Shown: positions 51,041-61,131 of the stretch, one piece after another
Numbering within the stretch: the stretch's first letter is position 1
Layout of the letters: every line of letters begins with the position of its first letter
Source of the DNA: Falsirhodobacter sp. alg1
GTDB taxonomy: Bacteria > Pseudomonadota > Alphaproteobacteria > Rhodobacterales > Rhodobacteraceae
Assembly (NCBI RefSeq): GCF_000739715.2
Contig: NZ_BBJC02000001.1
Span: 776,647-840,646, forward strand
Reading direction: 5' to 3'
Length of the DNA stretch: 64,000 nt
Position numbers and translations under genes: made by a program
Notes under the pieces: model-generated
What the model was told of the DNA's origin: nothing
Databases searched by the model: none
Seen by the model: only the letters and a program-made list of their open reading frames with translations

Positions 51041-51065
51041 AAAGGCGGACCCGATCGGGTCCGCC
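51041..51065 (-). terminator. terminator of the cold-shock gene
   Basis: A perfect 22-bp palindrome (9-bp stem GGCGGACCC / GGGTCCGCC, GATC loop) lies 10 bp past the csp stop on the minus strand and is followed there by only three Ts. Confidence 0.7.
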
Positions 51066-51074
51066 CTGGTCGCA

Positions 51075-51281
51075 TTATGCCAGTTCGATATCTACCGCGG
51101 ATTGGCGGCCATCGCGGCCCGACTGGATTTCGAAGGTGACCGCCTGGCCATCGGCCAGTTCACGGATACCCGCACGCTCCAGCGCGGTGATGTGGACGAA
51201 AATGTCGGATGCACCGTTTTCGGGGGCAATGAAGCCATATCCCTTGGTGGTGTTGAACCATTTCACTGTGCCTTTGGCCAT
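51075..51281 (-). CDS. cspA: cold-shock protein (CspA family)
   Basis: A 68-residue single cold-shock (OB-fold) domain that binds RNA/ssDNA. RNP1 is KGYGFIAPE and RNP2 [23 protein letters not shown] is the usual start. It has its own 180-bp upstream region with a hairpin close to the ribosome site (AGGA). The gene symbol is by family; the window cannot tell which csp paralogue it is. Confidence 0.96.
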   Translation of the reverse strand: MAKGTVKWFNTTKGYGFIAPENGASDIFVHITALERAGIRELADGQAVTFEIQSGRDGRQSAVDIELA

Positions 51282-51300
51282 CGTGATATTCCTGTCTGGT

Positions 51301-51322
51301 GCCGCCCGCAGGATGCGGCGGC
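51301..51322 (-). promoter_or_regulatory. leader hairpin of the cold-shock mRNA
   Basis: Arms GCCGCC-C-GCA (51301-51310) and TGC-GGCGGC (51314-51322) form a 9-bp stem with one bulged base and a 3-nt loop, 20-41 nt before the csp start codon. Long structured leaders are typical of cold-shock genes. Confidence 0.5.
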
Positions 51323-51435
51323 GTGGCTAAGTCAGAGCAAGATCGAATCGCTGTGGCCGAGGTGGACAGGGTCGATAAAGAGTAACGTCGCATTCCTGAC
51401 GCTAGCACGAAAAAAGAATGACGCAAGCCTGTGAA

Positions 51436-51455
51436 GGGCGGCGTTTCCGCCGCCC
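51436..51455 (-). terminator. hairpin after ettA
   Basis: A perfect 8-bp stem (GGGCGGCG / CGCCGCCC) whose loop reads GAAA on the minus strand lies 8 bp past the ettA stop. Only two Ts follow, so it is a weak terminator or an RNA-end stabiliser. Confidence 0.6.
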
Positions 51456-51462
51456 CGCAGGA

Positions 51463-53118
51463 TTAGCGCGTGAATTTTTTATGCTTCACACGTTTCGGGT
51501 TTGCCGCATCCGCGCCAAGGCGGCGGATTTTGTCTTTTTCGTAATCCTCGAAGTTGCCCTCGAAGAATTCGACATGCGCATCCCCTTCGAATGCGAGGAT
51601 ATGCGTACACAGGCGGTCGAGGAAGAAACGATCGTGCGAGATGATGACGGCACAGCCGGCAAAGTTCTCGATCGCGGCTTCCAGGGCTTGCAGTGTTTCC
51701 ACGTCCAGATCGTTGGTCGGTTCGTCCAGAAGAAGAACGTTTCCGCCGGATTTCAGCAGCTTTGCAAGGTGAACCCGGTTCCGTTCCCCACCCGAAAGCA
51801 GGCCGACCTTTTTCTGCTGGTCGGTGCCCTTGAAGTTGAACGAGCCGACGTAGTTGCGGCTGTTGACCTGCGCATCACCCAGTTCGATGATCTCGGCCCC
51901 GCCGGAGATTTCCTGCCAGACGTTGGCCTCGGAATCGAGGCTGTCACGCGACTGGTCCACAAAGGCCAGCTTGACGGTATCACCCAAGGTGACGGTGCCG
52001 GTGTCAGGCGTTTCCTGCCCGACAAGCATCTTGAACAGCGTGGATTTACCTGCGCCGTTCGGGCCGATAACGCCGATGATTCCCCCGGGTGGCAGGGTAA
52101 AGGTCAGGTTCTCGATCAGCTGTTTGTCACCCATCGCTTTCGACAGGTTTTCAACCTCGATCACCTTCGAACCCAGACGCGGGCCATGCGGAATGACGAT
52201 CTGGGCCTTGCCGACCAGATCCTTGACGGATTCGTCGGCCATCTTGTTGTAGGCAGAGATACGGGCCTTGGATTTAGCCTGACGTGCCTTGGCACCAGCA
52301 CGGATCCATTCCAGTTCTTTCTCCAGAACTTTCTGCTTGGACTTGTCTTCGCGGGCCTCCTGCTCCAGCCGTTTGGCCTTGGCTTCGAGCCAGGAGGAAT
52401 AGTTGCCTTCGTGCGGCAGACCGCGTCCACGCTCCAGTTCCAGAATCCACGATGTGATGTCATCAAGGAAGTAACGGTCGTGGGTGACCGTCAGGATCGT
52501 GCCCTTGTAGGCGATCAGGTGCTTTTGCAGCCAGGCGATCGTTTCGGCATCAAGGTGGTTGGTCGGTTCGTCGAGGAGCAGCATGTCCGGCTCTTCGAGG
52601 AGCAGTTTGCACAGCGCGACGCGGCGGCGTTCCCCACCCGAAAGGGTGCTGACGTTCGCATCGTCGGGCGGGCAGCGCAGAGCTTCCATCGCGATATCAA
52701 CGGTATTGTCCAGTTCCCACAGGTTCTGGGCGTCGATCTTGTCCTGCAGTTCGGCCATTTCCTCGGCGGTTTCATCCGAGTAGTTCATGGCGAGTTCGTT
52801 GTAGCGTTCGAGAATCGCGCGTTTGTCGGCGACCCCTTCCATGACGTTTCCGCGAACGTCCAGCTCTTCGTTCAGCTGCGGCTCCTGGGGCAGGTAGCCG
52901 ACGCGCGCGCCCTTGGCGGCCCATGCTTCGCCCTGAAAATCCTTGTCCATTCCGGCCATGACCTTCAGGAGCGTGGATTTACCTGCACCGTTGACGCCGA
53001 CAACGCCGATCTTCACGCCGGGCAGGAAGTTCAGGTGGATATTCTCAAAGACTTTTTTACCGCCGGGATAGGTCTTGGAGACGCCATCCATGTGATAGAC
53101 GTATTGATACGAGGCCAC
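51463..53118 (-). CDS. ettA: energy-dependent translational throttle protein EttA
   Basis: A 551-residue ABC-F ATPase that binds the ribosomal E site and gates translation by energy state. ABC1: [35 protein letters not shown]. The arm (about residues 95-135) is present. The linker (about 240-320, [20 protein letters not shown]) is long and charged. ABC2: [35 protein letters not shown]. It starts at GTG 53118 with a GGAG site; the longer frame to 53229 lacks family similarity. Near-identical length to E. coli EttA. Divergent from nadD. Confidence 0.96.
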   Translation of the reverse strand: MASYQYVYHMDGVSKTYPGGKKVFENIHLNFLPGVKIGVVGVNGAGKSTLLKVMAGMDKDFQGEAWAAKGARVGYLPQEPQLNEELDVRGNVMEGVADKRAILERYNELAMNYSDETAEEMAELQDKIDAQNLWELDNTVDIAMEALRCPPDDANVSTLSGGERRRVALCKLLLEEPDMLLLDEPTNHLDAETIAWLQKHLIAYKGTILTVTHDRYFLDDITSWILELERGRGLPHEGNYSSWLEAKAKRLEQEAREDKSKQKVLEKELEWIRAGAKARQAKSKARISAYNKMADESVKDLVGKAQIVIPHGPRLGSKVIEVENLSKAMGDKQLIENLTFTLPPGGIIGVIGPNGAGKSTLFKMLVGQETPDTGTVTLGDTVKLAFVDQSRDSLDSEANVWQEISGGAEIIELGDAQVNSRNYVGSFNFKGTDQQKKVGLLSGGERNRVHLAKLLKSGGNVLLLDEPTNDLDVETLQALEAAIENFAGCAVIISHDRFFLDRLCTHILAFEGDAHVEFFEGNFEDYEKDKIRRLGADAANPKRVKHKKFTR

Positions 53119-53223
53119 TTGGTGTGCTCCATCTTTCAGGGATTTGGGCGCCTTCATACCGATAACGCTGGACAAGGGCAATGTGGCGGTGGGATCAAGG
53201 CCGCGCAGTTTCGGGGGAATTAC

Positions 53224-53811
53224 ATGCAAGGCTGGCCAATCGCAGAGCGTGGCATGGTGATCGGGCTGCTTGGTGGGTCATTCGATCCCGCCCATGCCGG
53301 CCATGTGCATATCACGCATGAGGCGCTGGTGCGGTTCGGGCTGGACCGGGTGTGGTGGCTGGTCAGCCCGGGTAATCCCCTGAAAGCGCGGGGGCCGCGC
53401 CCGATGGACGAGCGGCTGGAGCGGGCTCGCGCCCTGATGCAGGACCCGCGTGTGCAGGTGACGGATCTGGAAGCGCGGCTTGGGACACGGTATACGGCTG
53501 CGACATTGCGGGCATTGACGCGGCGATATCCGGGTGTTCGTTTTGTATGGCTGATGGGGGCGGACAATCTGGTGCAGTTCCATCAGTGGGATGACTGGCG
53601 CTGGATCATGCAGAATGTCCGGATCGGTGTGCTGGCACGTCCGGGGTGGGGTGCCAAAGCCCGGCTGGGGCACGCCGCGCGCGCCTTCAGGGCCGAGCAG
53701 GTTCCGCCGCGGCAACTGGCGGGGGCCAGCCTGCCGGCATGGGCCTTTGCGGATATGCCGATGGTCAACCAATCCTCCAGCGCGATTCGGGCGCGGGGGG
53801 AATGGGGCTAG
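53224..53811 (+). CDS. nadD: nicotinate-nucleotide adenylyltransferase
   Basis: A 195-residue enzyme that makes nicotinate adenine dinucleotide in NAD synthesis. [18 protein letters not shown] is the nucleotidyltransferase motif with H-x-[30 protein letters not shown] and the C-terminal [12 protein letters not shown] (I-S-S-T-x-x-R type) complete the family. A very long upward extension of the frame runs antisense to ettA and is not coding. The ATG at 53224 has the ribosome site GGGGGAA; an alternative ATG is at 53254. Confidence 0.95.
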   Translation: MQGWPIAERGMVIGLLGGSFDPAHAGHVHITHEALVRFGLDRVWWLVSPGNPLKARGPRPMDERLERARALMQDPRVQVTDLEARLGTRYTAATLRALTRRYPGVRFVWLMGADNLVQFHQWDDWRWIMQNVRIGVLARPGWGAKARLGHAARAFRAEQVPPRQLAGASLPAWAFADMPMVNQSSSAIRARGEWG

Positions 53812-53841
53812 ACGAAAACAGGAATGGGTAGCGTGACACTT

Positions 53842-55275
53842 ATGATTTCAAGACGATTTGTTCTGGGCGGGCTTGCCACGCTTACCGCCATTCCGGGATG
53901 TGCGGGCGCGCCCGATGTTTCACCGCGCCCGCCTATCCGGCCTGGTACATCCGGCACCGCAGAGGCACTGGTTGCCCGTGCAGGTCTGTCGGGGGATGTG
54001 GCCTTTGCCGTTGCGACAACTTCGGGGCAACTTGTGGAATCACGGGGCGGGGATACGCCCTTGCCCCCGGCATCGACCGCCAAGGCGATCACCTCGCTTT
54101 ATGCGCTGGATCGTCTGGGGCCGGATTACAGGTTCCAGACGCAGATATTGGCCAGCGGGCCTGTGTCAGGCGGTATCGTGCAAGGAGATATCTGGCTGGT
54201 CGGCGGCGGGGATCCCTCGTTGGATACCGACGGACTGGCTGAACTGGCGGCGGCGCTGGCCTCACGCGGGGTGCGTGGGGCGACGGGGCGGTTCTATGCC
54301 TATGGTGGTGCGCTGCCTCTGATTTCCGAGATCGATGGTGAGCAACCTGTCGATGCGAATTACAACGCGGCAATTTCAGGCCTGAACCTGAACTATAACC
54401 GCGTATACTTTACCTGGACCGCAGGTGGTGCCGCGATGGCAATGGATGCGCGGTCCGGCAGGGTCCGGCCCGAAGTGGCAATGTCGCGGGTGCGGGCTGT
54501 GGGGCGCAGCAGCCCGGTCTACACCTATTCGGCAGGCGCCGGAGTGGATAACTGGACGGTGGCGACCGGAGCGCTGGGCCGGGGCGGGAACCGCTGGCTA
54601 CCCGTGCGGCACCCGGATGATTACGCGGCAGAGGTGTTCCGCTGGCTGGCGGCGCGGCAGGGAATTACCCTTTCTTCCCCGGTTGTCACGCGGTCTGTGC
54701 CGTCGGGGACGGTGCTGGCGACGAAAGTCAGCGGCCCGTTGACCGAGATCCTGACGGACATGCTGAAATATTCGAACAACATGACCGCCGAGGCCGTCGG
54801 CCTGAGCGCATCCCGCCAGTCGTCGCTGGTCGCCTCCGGTGCGGCAATGTCTGCATGGGCGCTGGCGAAATATGGCGTCCAGATGGATCTGCGCGACCAT
54901 TCCGGGTTGAGTGGCCGGTCACGGATCGCGCCGTCGCAGATGGTCCAGGTTCTGGTTCGTGCCCAATCCGACGCGCGCGGGCGTTTGTTGCGCGGCCTGC
55001 TGAAGGACGAAGGCCTGTTCGATGCCAATGGACGCGAAACGCTGTCGGACAGTGTAAAGATCAAGGCCAAGACAGGAACCTTGAACTTTACGTCCTGCCT
55101 TGCCGGCTATGTGCAGTCAGGTGGTCAGGAGCGGGTGTTTTCCATCATCTGTGCGGATGTGGCACGGCGGGCAACGCTGGATTCCGACGAGGAGGCACGT
55201 CCGGTGGGCGGTGCGACATGGACGCGGAATGCCCGCATCCTGCAAAGCCGCCTTATCGAGCACTGGGTTTCCTAG
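53842..55275 (+). CDS. dacB: D-alanyl-D-alanine carboxypeptidase/endopeptidase (PBP4 type)
   Basis: A 477-residue S13-family penicillin-binding protein acting on peptidoglycan cross-links in the periplasm. The catalytic motifs are PASTAK (S78-x-x-K81), YSNN (S-x-N) and KAKTGTLN (K-T-G). The N-terminus ISRRFVLGGLATLTAIPGC has a twin-arginine-like pair and a possible lipobox cysteine at 20, so it may be a Tat/lipoprotein. An in-frame ATG at 53824 is an alternative start. It is convergent with the TerB-like gene; the two share the stop palindrome CTAG. Confidence 0.93.
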   Translation: MISRRFVLGGLATLTAIPGCAGAPDVSPRPPIRPGTSGTAEALVARAGLSGDVAFAVATTSGQLVESRGGDTPLPPASTAKAITSLYALDRLGPDYRFQTQILASGPVSGGIVQGDIWLVGGGDPSLDTDGLAELAAALASRGVRGATGRFYAYGGALPLISEIDGEQPVDANYNAAISGLNLNYNRVYFTWTAGGAAMAMDARSGRVRPEVAMSRVRAVGRSSPVYTYSAGAGVDNWTVATGALGRGGNRWLPVRHPDDYAAEVFRWLAARQGITLSSPVVTRSVPSGTVLATKVSGPLTEILTDMLKYSNNMTAEAVGLSASRQSSLVASGAAMSAWALAKYGVQMDLRDHSGLSGRSRIAPSQMVQVLVRAQSDARGRLLRGLLKDEGLFDANGRETLSDSVKIKAKTGTLNFTSCLAGYVQSGGQERVFSIICADVARRATLDSDEEARPVGGATWTRNARILQSRLIEHWVS

Positions 55276-55694
55276 GCCCGCAGATGACGGGCACGCGCGC
55301 CGCGTTCGATGGCGGCCGCGTGCAGCTTGTCGATCCGGAGTTCCTCGCGGATTTCTTCCAGAAGGCGCAGTTCGGTCTGGTACAGATGGCCATCGGCCGC
55401 AGCCACGTCGCAGGACAGTGCATAGGCCGTTTCGAACAGGCGGGGTTCGATTGCCACGCGGATCAGGGCGAACAGGGCATCAAGGCCGTCTTCTTCGCTG
55501 AACAGGTCGAATACCACCTGTGCCACGTTCTTGATCCGGTCGATATCGTATCCGGCAAAGACGGGCAGGTGATTCACCATTTGCTGGATGGCGACCAGTT
55601 CCGACGTCTCTACCGTTCCGTGGGAGCCGGATACGGCGATCATGAGCGCAACCAGTGCGTCCTGCTGCGACAAGGAGGGGAGGGATGCATCCAT
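55272..55694 (-). CDS. TerB-like (tellurite resistance protein B family) protein
   Basis: A 140-residue all-helical protein of the TerB-like superfamily. [20 protein letters not shown] and [20 protein letters not shown] match TerB's repeated D-G-x-x-x-x-x-E metal-binding-like segments. No other ter genes are near, so tellurite resistance is unlikely; the real role is unknown. The ATG at 55694 gives the family start although the frame continues to 55907. It overlaps dacB by 4 bp. Confidence 0.82.
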   Translation of the reverse strand: MDASLPSLSQQDALVALMIAVSGSHGTVETSELVAIQQMVNHLPVFAGYDIDRIKNVAQVVFDLFSEEDGLDALFALIRVAIEPRLFETAYALSCDVAAADGHLYQTELRLLEEIREELRIDKLHAAAIERGARARHLRA

Positions 55695-55809
55695 CAGGAT
55701 AGCCTTTCGTGCTTTTTCCAGCAGATTATTGACGCGGGCGGGGGGCGGCAATAGACGACACAGGGGGCAGGCGGTACGATGCCTCCTGCACAGAAAGAAA
55801 GAGATGCCC

Positions 55810-57402
55810 ATGTCCACCCTCCGCGACGCTGCGATGAACTCCAAGGCCTGGCCTTTCGAAGAAGCGCGCCGGATCCTGAAACGGGTGGGCGGCAAGACGC
55901 CGGCCAAAGGATACGTGCTGTTCGAAACAGGCTACGGCCCGAGCGGGTTGCCGCATATCGGCACCTTTGGCGAGGTGGCGCGAACCACGATGATCCGCCG
56001 CGCGTTTGAAACGATCTGCGATATCCCTACACGGCTTGTGTGTTTTTCGGATGACATGGACGGCATGCGCAAGGTGCCGGAAAATGTTCCGATGCAGGAG
56101 ATGATGCAGGAGAACCTGCAACGGCCGCTGACGGTCGTGCCAGATCCCTTTGGCACGCATGCAAGCTTTGGCGATCATAACAATGCCATGCTGCGCCGGT
56201 TTCTGGATACCTTCGGTTTCGAGTACGAGTTCATCTCGGCATCGGAATTCTATAAATCCGGCAAGTTCGACGAGATCCTGCTGCGGGCTGTCGAGCGGTA
56301 TGACGATGTGATGAAGGTGATGCTGGCCAGCCTGCGGGAAGAGCGGAGCCAGACCTATTCGATTTTCCTGCCGATCTCTCCGACGACCGGACGGGTGCTG
56401 TATGTGCCGATCCGGGAGGTGAATGCCAAGGACGGGACCATCACCTTCGACGACGAGGACGGCACGGAAACGACGCTGCCGGTGACCGGCGGGAATGTGA
56501 AACTGCAGTGGAAGCCGGATTTCGGGGCACGTTGGGCCGGTCTGGATGTAGATTTCGAGATGTATGGCAAGGACCATGCCGCGAACACGCCCATTTATGA
56601 CAAGATCTGCGAGATTCTGGGCGGCAAACGTCCCGAGCATTTCATCTATGAGCTGTTTCTGGACCAGAACGGCGAAAAGATTTCCAAGTCCAAGGGCAAT
56701 GGTCTGACGATCGACGAATGGCTGACCTACGCCTCAACCGAAAGCCTGTCGTATTTCATGTACGGCAAGCCGAAGACGGCCAAGCGGATGCATTTTGACG
56801 TGATTCCGAAGGCGGTGGACGAATACCATCAGCAGCTGCGCGCCTATGCGACGCAGGATGAGGCGAAGCGGGTCGATAATCCGGTCTGGCATATCCATAA
56901 CGGCAATCCGCCAGAATCGAAGATGGTTGTACCATTTGCGATGCTGCTCAATCTGGCGAGTGTGGCCTCGGCCACCGATAAATCCGTGCTGTGGGGATTC
57001 ATCCAGCAGTATGCGCCCGATGCCTCGCCCGAGGGGAACCCGGATCTGGATGCGGCGGCAGAATTTGCGGTCCGCTATTTCAACGATTTCGTCGCGCCTA
57101 CGCGGGTGTTCCGTTTGCCTAACGATCAGGAACGCGGGGCGATCGAGGATCTTTTGGCGCGCCTGCGCGTCTGGGATGGTGGTCTGGATGGCGATGCGTT
57201 GCAGACCATGGTGTTTGCCGTGGGCAAGGAGCATGGCTTCGAGCCGCTGCGTGACTGGTTCAAGGCATTGTACGAGGTGTTGCTAGGGGCATCCGAGGGG
57301 CCGCGGTTCGGCGGGTTCATAGCCCTGTACGGCATCGAGGAAACGGTTTCCCTGATCGAAAAAGGACTGGCTGGCGATCTGGCCCACCGCGCGGAGGCCT
57401 GA
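55810..57402 (+). CDS. lysK: lysyl-tRNA synthetase, class I (archaeal type)
   Basis: A 530-residue class I LysRS, unrelated to the common class II LysS. The HIGH motif is [13 protein letters not shown] (H49-I-G-T52), the KMSKS motif is KISKSKGN (K290 start), and the [18 protein letters not shown] segment follows the class I-b pattern. The C-terminal half carries the helical anticodon domain. The frame is open upstream; ATG 55810 (alternative 55804) with AAAGAG before it matches the family start. Class I LysRS is the normal enzyme in Rhodobacterales and related alphaproteobacteria. Confidence 0.96.
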   Translation: MSTLRDAAMNSKAWPFEEARRILKRVGGKTPAKGYVLFETGYGPSGLPHIGTFGEVARTTMIRRAFETICDIPTRLVCFSDDMDGMRKVPENVPMQEMMQENLQRPLTVVPDPFGTHASFGDHNNAMLRRFLDTFGFEYEFISASEFYKSGKFDEILLRAVERYDDVMKVMLASLREERSQTYSIFLPISPTTGRVLYVPIREVNAKDGTITFDDEDGTETTLPVTGGNVKLQWKPDFGARWAGLDVDFEMYGKDHAANTPIYDKICEILGGKRPEHFIYELFLDQNGEKISKSKGNGLTIDEWLTYASTESLSYFMYGKPKTAKRMHFDVIPKAVDEYHQQLRAYATQDEAKRVDNPVWHIHNGNPPESKMVVPFAMLLNLASVASATDKSVLWGFIQQYAPDASPEGNPDLDAAAEFAVRYFNDFVAPTRVFRLPNDQERGAIEDLLARLRVWDGGLDGDALQTMVFAVGKEHGFEPLRDWFKALYEVLLGASEGPRFGGFIALYGIEETVSLIEKGLAGDLAHRAEA

Positions 57403-57462
57403 GAAGGCGTTAAGTCCTTTCGCGTTAATCCTGCCCGCAATCTAGCGAGGCAAGGATTTTCG

Positions 57463-59748
57463 ATGAACAAGGCGATTACCGACGGTCTGGTGCTGATGCC
57501 GCCGCCCTTTTCCAGCGGGCTGAATCTCTGGTCGCGCGAGGATGGCAAGTCCGGCCAGGGCAGCTATGCCGGACAGTCCAATGCTGCCTATGTGGCCGCC
57601 GATCAGGATTTCGGTGGCTGCATGGAACTGCTGAAGCAGGACAACACCCAGAAACTGCGCTGTTTCCAGAGCATTCCGATGTTGCCGGGCATGTACCTGC
57701 GGGTAACTGTTCGCGTCAAATGTATCTCGGGCGCATTTCCATCGGTGCGGATCGCGGGTTGGGCGGGTGACAGTTCGGGCAATGCGGTCAACGTGCCGAC
57801 TGCGGCCAATTCCGTTCTGCTGCGCAATTATGGCGAGGTGGTGGAGGTATCGGCCATTGTCGGGTCGGGCAATCGTACGGGTGTTGACATGGTCTGGGGC
57901 ACAGCCCCTGTGACAGGCCATTTCGGCCTGGATCTGACCGGAGCCAACGGCGGCATCGTGCGGATCGACGATGTGGAGATAGAGGATGTCACCTCGGTGT
58001 TTCTGCGCGATATGGTTGATATCGTCGATGTGCGGGATTACGGCGCGGTTGGTGATGGCAAGACCAATGATGCTGCAGCCTTTGCTGCGGCGGATGCGGC
58101 TGCGGGCGGGCATCGCCTGTTCATCTCGGCCGGCAAATATTACATCGGCTCCAACCTGACGCTGAACTCCCGGGTGCAGTTCGAAGGGACGCTGGTGATG
58201 CCCGATGCGGCACGCCTTGCGTTGACCCGCAACTTCGATCTGGACAGTTATACGGCGGCATTCGGCGGCGAATATCTCGGGTTCCGCAAGGCGCTGCAGG
58301 CCCTGTTCTATTATACGGGCCATGTGCAGCTGGACCTGTCTGGACGTCGCGTCGATATCTCGGAGCCGATCGATGTTGCCGCCCTTGCGGGACTGACCCG
58401 GTTCGAACAGCGTCGCGTCCTGACCAACGGCCAGTTGAATGCGGTGGACGGGACCAAGTGGAAGACGCAGACGGTCAGCTCCGTGGCCACCTATACGCCA
58501 TCGAACCCCTACAAGCTGACCGATGTGGCGAATGTGGCCAATATTCCGGTGGGCGCACGGGTAAGCGGCGCAGGCATCCCGCGCGAGATTTACGTGCGGG
58601 CGGTGAACGTCGGGGCAGGCACGGTCGATCTGAACCTTCCGGCAGGGTCGACCGCCGGCACGCGGAAAATGACGTTCGAGCGTTACAGCTATATGCTGGA
58701 TTTCAGTGGCTTCGAGAAAAACTCCAAATTCGAAATCACGGATATGGAAATCCAGTGCAACGGCCTGGCCAGTGCCATCATGCTGCCCACTGCCGGTACG
58801 GTCTTTCGTATTGCCCAGAGCGTGATCAACGCGCCGCTGGATCGTGCCATCACGTCTATCGGGACGGGCTGCCAGGGGCTGATGGTCGACGAGACCCAGC
58901 TTTTGTCGAACGAGCAGGATATCAAGGCGGCTGATCGCACCACGATTGCACTGAACGTCAATTCCAACGATGTGAAATTGAGGGACAACCGTATCGTTCG
59001 TTTTGCGCATTTCGCAGTGATGAACGGGTCCGGGCACATGTTCATCGGCAACCACTTTTTTCAGGGGGATGGCGAGACTGCGGGATCGCGGCGCGCAGGG
59101 ATCGTGCTGACCGAACTGAACGTGAAAACGCTGATTACCGGCAACTATATCGACAACTGCTTTATCGAATGGAGCAACGAACACGATCCGACGCCCAAGT
59201 TCGACACAGATTTTTCCTATGGCGGGCTGACGGTCACGGGCAACATCTTCATGGCCTCGGGGGCAGGGACATTCTTTCGCTGGTTCGTGATTACGCCGCG
59301 TGGTTCGGGCCACTTCGTGAACGGGCTGTCGGTGGTCGGGAATGCATTCCGCACCGTGAACTGCACCGTGGACCGCGTGGATATGGTGGATGAAACCTAT
59401 GCCAGCCTCGACTACAGCCGTTTCCGGAACACGGTATTTGAATCGAACACGTTCAACGGGATCACGCAAAGTACTTTCAGCCCGGTGATGCTGGAACAGG
59501 TGCAGAATACCGCCTCGGCCACATGGACGCTGGATGCGGGGGATTATCTGCCGTTCGGGGCCTGGGCGCGAAACGTGCAGAGCGTGGTGATCGAGGGGGC
59601 CGTGACCGACGCGAAAAACGCGGTGCAGGCACCCTCGCCTTGGGTGGAGGTGGAGCGCGGTTCGAACAAGACGCAGGTGAACCTGCGCTGGATGACCGCC
59701 GTCAAAGGCGTGGCACAGGTTACGGTTCGTTGCGACAACGCGACCTGA
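57463..59748 (+). CDS. pectate-lyase-3 / GH28-related spike-like protein
   Basis: A 761-residue protein without a signal peptide. An N-terminal region of about 185 residues (beta-rich, VDIVDVRDYGAVGDGKTNDA at its end) leads into a right-handed beta-helix; DVRDYGAVGDGKTNDAAAF is the hallmark of Pectate_lyase_3 / GH28-related domains of phage tail spikes and of surface carbohydrate proteins. Repeats such as LITGNYIDNC, LTVTGNIFM and LSVVGNAFRT are beta-helix coils. Relatives in Rhodobacterales include candidates for gene-transfer-agent head spikes; no GTA or phage genes are near. A CAAGGA site precedes the ATG. It is convergent with guaD, overlapping by 29 bp. Confidence 0.75.
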   Translation: MNKAITDGLVLMPPPFSSGLNLWSREDGKSGQGSYAGQSNAAYVAADQDFGGCMELLKQDNTQKLRCFQSIPMLPGMYLRVTVRVKCISGAFPSVRIAGWAGDSSGNAVNVPTAANSVLLRNYGEVVEVSAIVGSGNRTGVDMVWGTAPVTGHFGLDLTGANGGIVRIDDVEIEDVTSVFLRDMVDIVDVRDYGAVGDGKTNDAAAFAAADAAAGGHRLFISAGKYYIGSNLTLNSRVQFEGTLVMPDAARLALTRNFDLDSYTAAFGGEYLGFRKALQALFYYTGHVQLDLSGRRVDISEPIDVAALAGLTRFEQRRVLTNGQLNAVDGTKWKTQTVSSVATYTPSNPYKLTDVANVANIPVGARVSGAGIPREIYVRAVNVGAGTVDLNLPAGSTAGTRKMTFERYSYMLDFSGFEKNSKFEITDMEIQCNGLASAIMLPTAGTVFRIAQSVINAPLDRAITSIGTGCQGLMVDETQLLSNEQDIKAADRTTIALNVNSNDVKLRDNRIVRFAHFAVMNGSGHMFIGNHFFQGDGETAGSRRAGIVLTELNVKTLITGNYIDNCFIEWSNEHDPTPKFDTDFSYGGLTVTGNIFMASGAGTFFRWFVITPRGSGHFVNGLSVVGNAFRTVNCTVDRVDMVDETYASLDYSRFRNTVFESNTFNGITQSTFSPVMLEQVQNTASATWTLDAGDYLPFGAWARNVQSVVIEGAVTDAKNAVQAPSPWVEVERGSNKTQVNLRWMTAVKGVAQVTVRCDNAT

Positions 59749-61009
59749 CGGCCCCGGCAATCCGCACTTCGCGGATGGCGCGATCGTCGCCCATCATGAT
59801 GGTGGGAAACAGCGCCTGCCAGATGTCGGTGGCGCGACAGCTTGCCTGAGCGATGGCAGGGGTGGAGGCAAGATCGACGATCACCAGATCGGCCTCCATC
59901 CCTGCGGCGATATTGCCGATCTGCTGTTCGGCCCGCAGTGCGCGGGCCGACCCCTGGGTGGCCAGCCACCACAACTGCGACGGGTGCAGGGGCGTGCCGC
60001 GCAGCTGGCCGATCTCATAGGCGGCGGCCATCGTGCGCAGCATGGAGAAATTGGAACCGCCGCCTGTATCGGTGGCCAACCCGACACGCAGCCCCTCCTG
60101 AGCCAGCCGCATGTCGAACATTCCTGATCCGATGAATGTGTTGGAGGTGGGGCAATGAACCACAGATGCGTCCGCCTCGATCAGGCGGGCGCGTTCGCGT
60201 TCTGTCAGGTGGATGGCGTGGCCGAATACCGCGCCTTTGCCCAGAAGGCCGACCGATTCATATGTATCCAGATAGTCGCGGGAATCGGGGAACAGATCCG
60301 CCACCCATGCGATTTCATCCAGCTGTTCGGACAGGTGGGTCTGCATCAGGGTGCCGGGGTTGGCCTGCCACAATGCGCCAAGCGCCTCTAGCTGCTCCGG
60401 GGTGGAGGTGGGAGAAAAGCGAGGGGTGATCACATAGGAAAGCCTGTCCACGCCATGCCAGCGAGAGAGCAGGCGGGCGCTGTCGTCATAGGCCGAGCGG
60501 GCGGTATCCCGCAGGGCGTCGGGGGCGTTGCGGTCCATGCAGGTCTTGCCCGCATAGATTCGCATGCCACGGGTCTGCGCCGCACTGAAATAGGCATCCA
60601 CGCTGCCCGGGTGGATCGTGGTGAAACTGCAGACGCTGGTGGTACCGTTGTCCAGCACGAAATCCAGATGCCTTGCCGCGACGTCGGCGGCATAATCCCC
60701 ATCGGCGAAGCGGATTTCTTCGGGAAAGGTGTAGGTGTTCAGCCAGTCGATCAGGCGTTTGCCCCAGCTGGCGATGATGGCCGTTTGCGGATAATGGACA
60801 TGCGCATCGATGAAACCCGCCGAAATGACCGCATCGCCATAATCCGACACGGCGGCCTGCGGATAGGCGGCGCGCAGCGCACCGGCACTACCGACGGCCC
60901 GGATGATGCCGCCTTCGATCACAACTGCCTCATCGATCCGGGCGGCTTCGGGGCCGTGCAGAAACGGGTCTGCCGTAAAATGCAGAACGCGACCGGTCAG
61001 TATTTCCAT
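59720..61009 (-). CDS. guaD: guanine deaminase
   Basis: A 429-residue amidohydrolase that converts guanine to xanthine. The metal motif is SAGFIDAHVHYPQTAIIASW (H-x-H), then WLNTYTFPEE, typical of guanine deaminase; later TLMQTHLSEQLDEI, GHAIHLTE, and GLATDTGGGSNFSML give the remaining zinc ligands and the catalytic aspartate. The length fits bacterial GuaD. It is divergent from mgtE (122-bp gap) and convergent with the spike-like gene. Purine catabolism genes such as xdh are not in the window. Confidence 0.94.
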   Translation of the reverse strand: MEILTGRVLHFTADPFLHGPEAARIDEAVVIEGGIIRAVGSAGALRAAYPQAAVSDYGDAVISAGFIDAHVHYPQTAIIASWGKRLIDWLNTYTFPEEIRFADGDYAADVAARHLDFVLDNGTTSVCSFTTIHPGSVDAYFSAAQTRGMRIYAGKTCMDRNAPDALRDTARSAYDDSARLLSRWHGVDRLSYVITPRFSPTSTPEQLEALGALWQANPGTLMQTHLSEQLDEIAWVADLFPDSRDYLDTYESVGLLGKGAVFGHAIHLTERERARLIEADASVVHCPTSNTFIGSGMFDMRLAQEGLRVGLATDTGGGSNFSMLRTMAAAYEIGQLRGTPLHPSQLWWLATQGSARALRAEQQIGNIAAGMEADLVIVDLASTPAIAQASCRATDIWQALFPTIMMGDDRAIREVRIAGAVRSRCRNEP

Positions 61010-61131
61010 TTCACCCTCGTTTTATGCAGTTGTAACACTTTGGCATTATCGCGGACGCGGGATAGGATGAAAGCGCCTGTTTCCTCCACGCGGCTTCCGA
61101 TAAGCTGCCAATAGCAAGTATACGAGGGATC

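Noticed and set aside
51418..53223. A 600-codon antisense open frame opposite ettA, in frame with nadD
   Set aside because: The real nadD starts at 53224 with a good ribosome site. The upstream part is the complement of the well-conserved ettA and has no family motifs; it is open because of GC-biased codon use.
55272..55694. Tellurite resistance locus
   Set aside because: A lone TerB-like protein without terC, terD, terE or terZ does not support tellurite resistance.
57463..59748. Prophage or phage tail region
   Set aside because: No integrase, capsid, terminase, lysis or other tail gene is seen on either side; a single spike-like gene does not make a prophage.
57442..59760. A 772-codon minus-strand frame opposite the spike-like gene
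   Set aside because: His/Arg-rich shadow. The plus strand has the ribosome site, beta-helix repeats and the Pectate_lyase_3 motif.
61010..61131. Mg2+ riboswitch before mgtE
   Set aside because: The gap is only 122 bp, shared with the divergent guaD promoter, and shows no long conserved-looking structure or attenuator.
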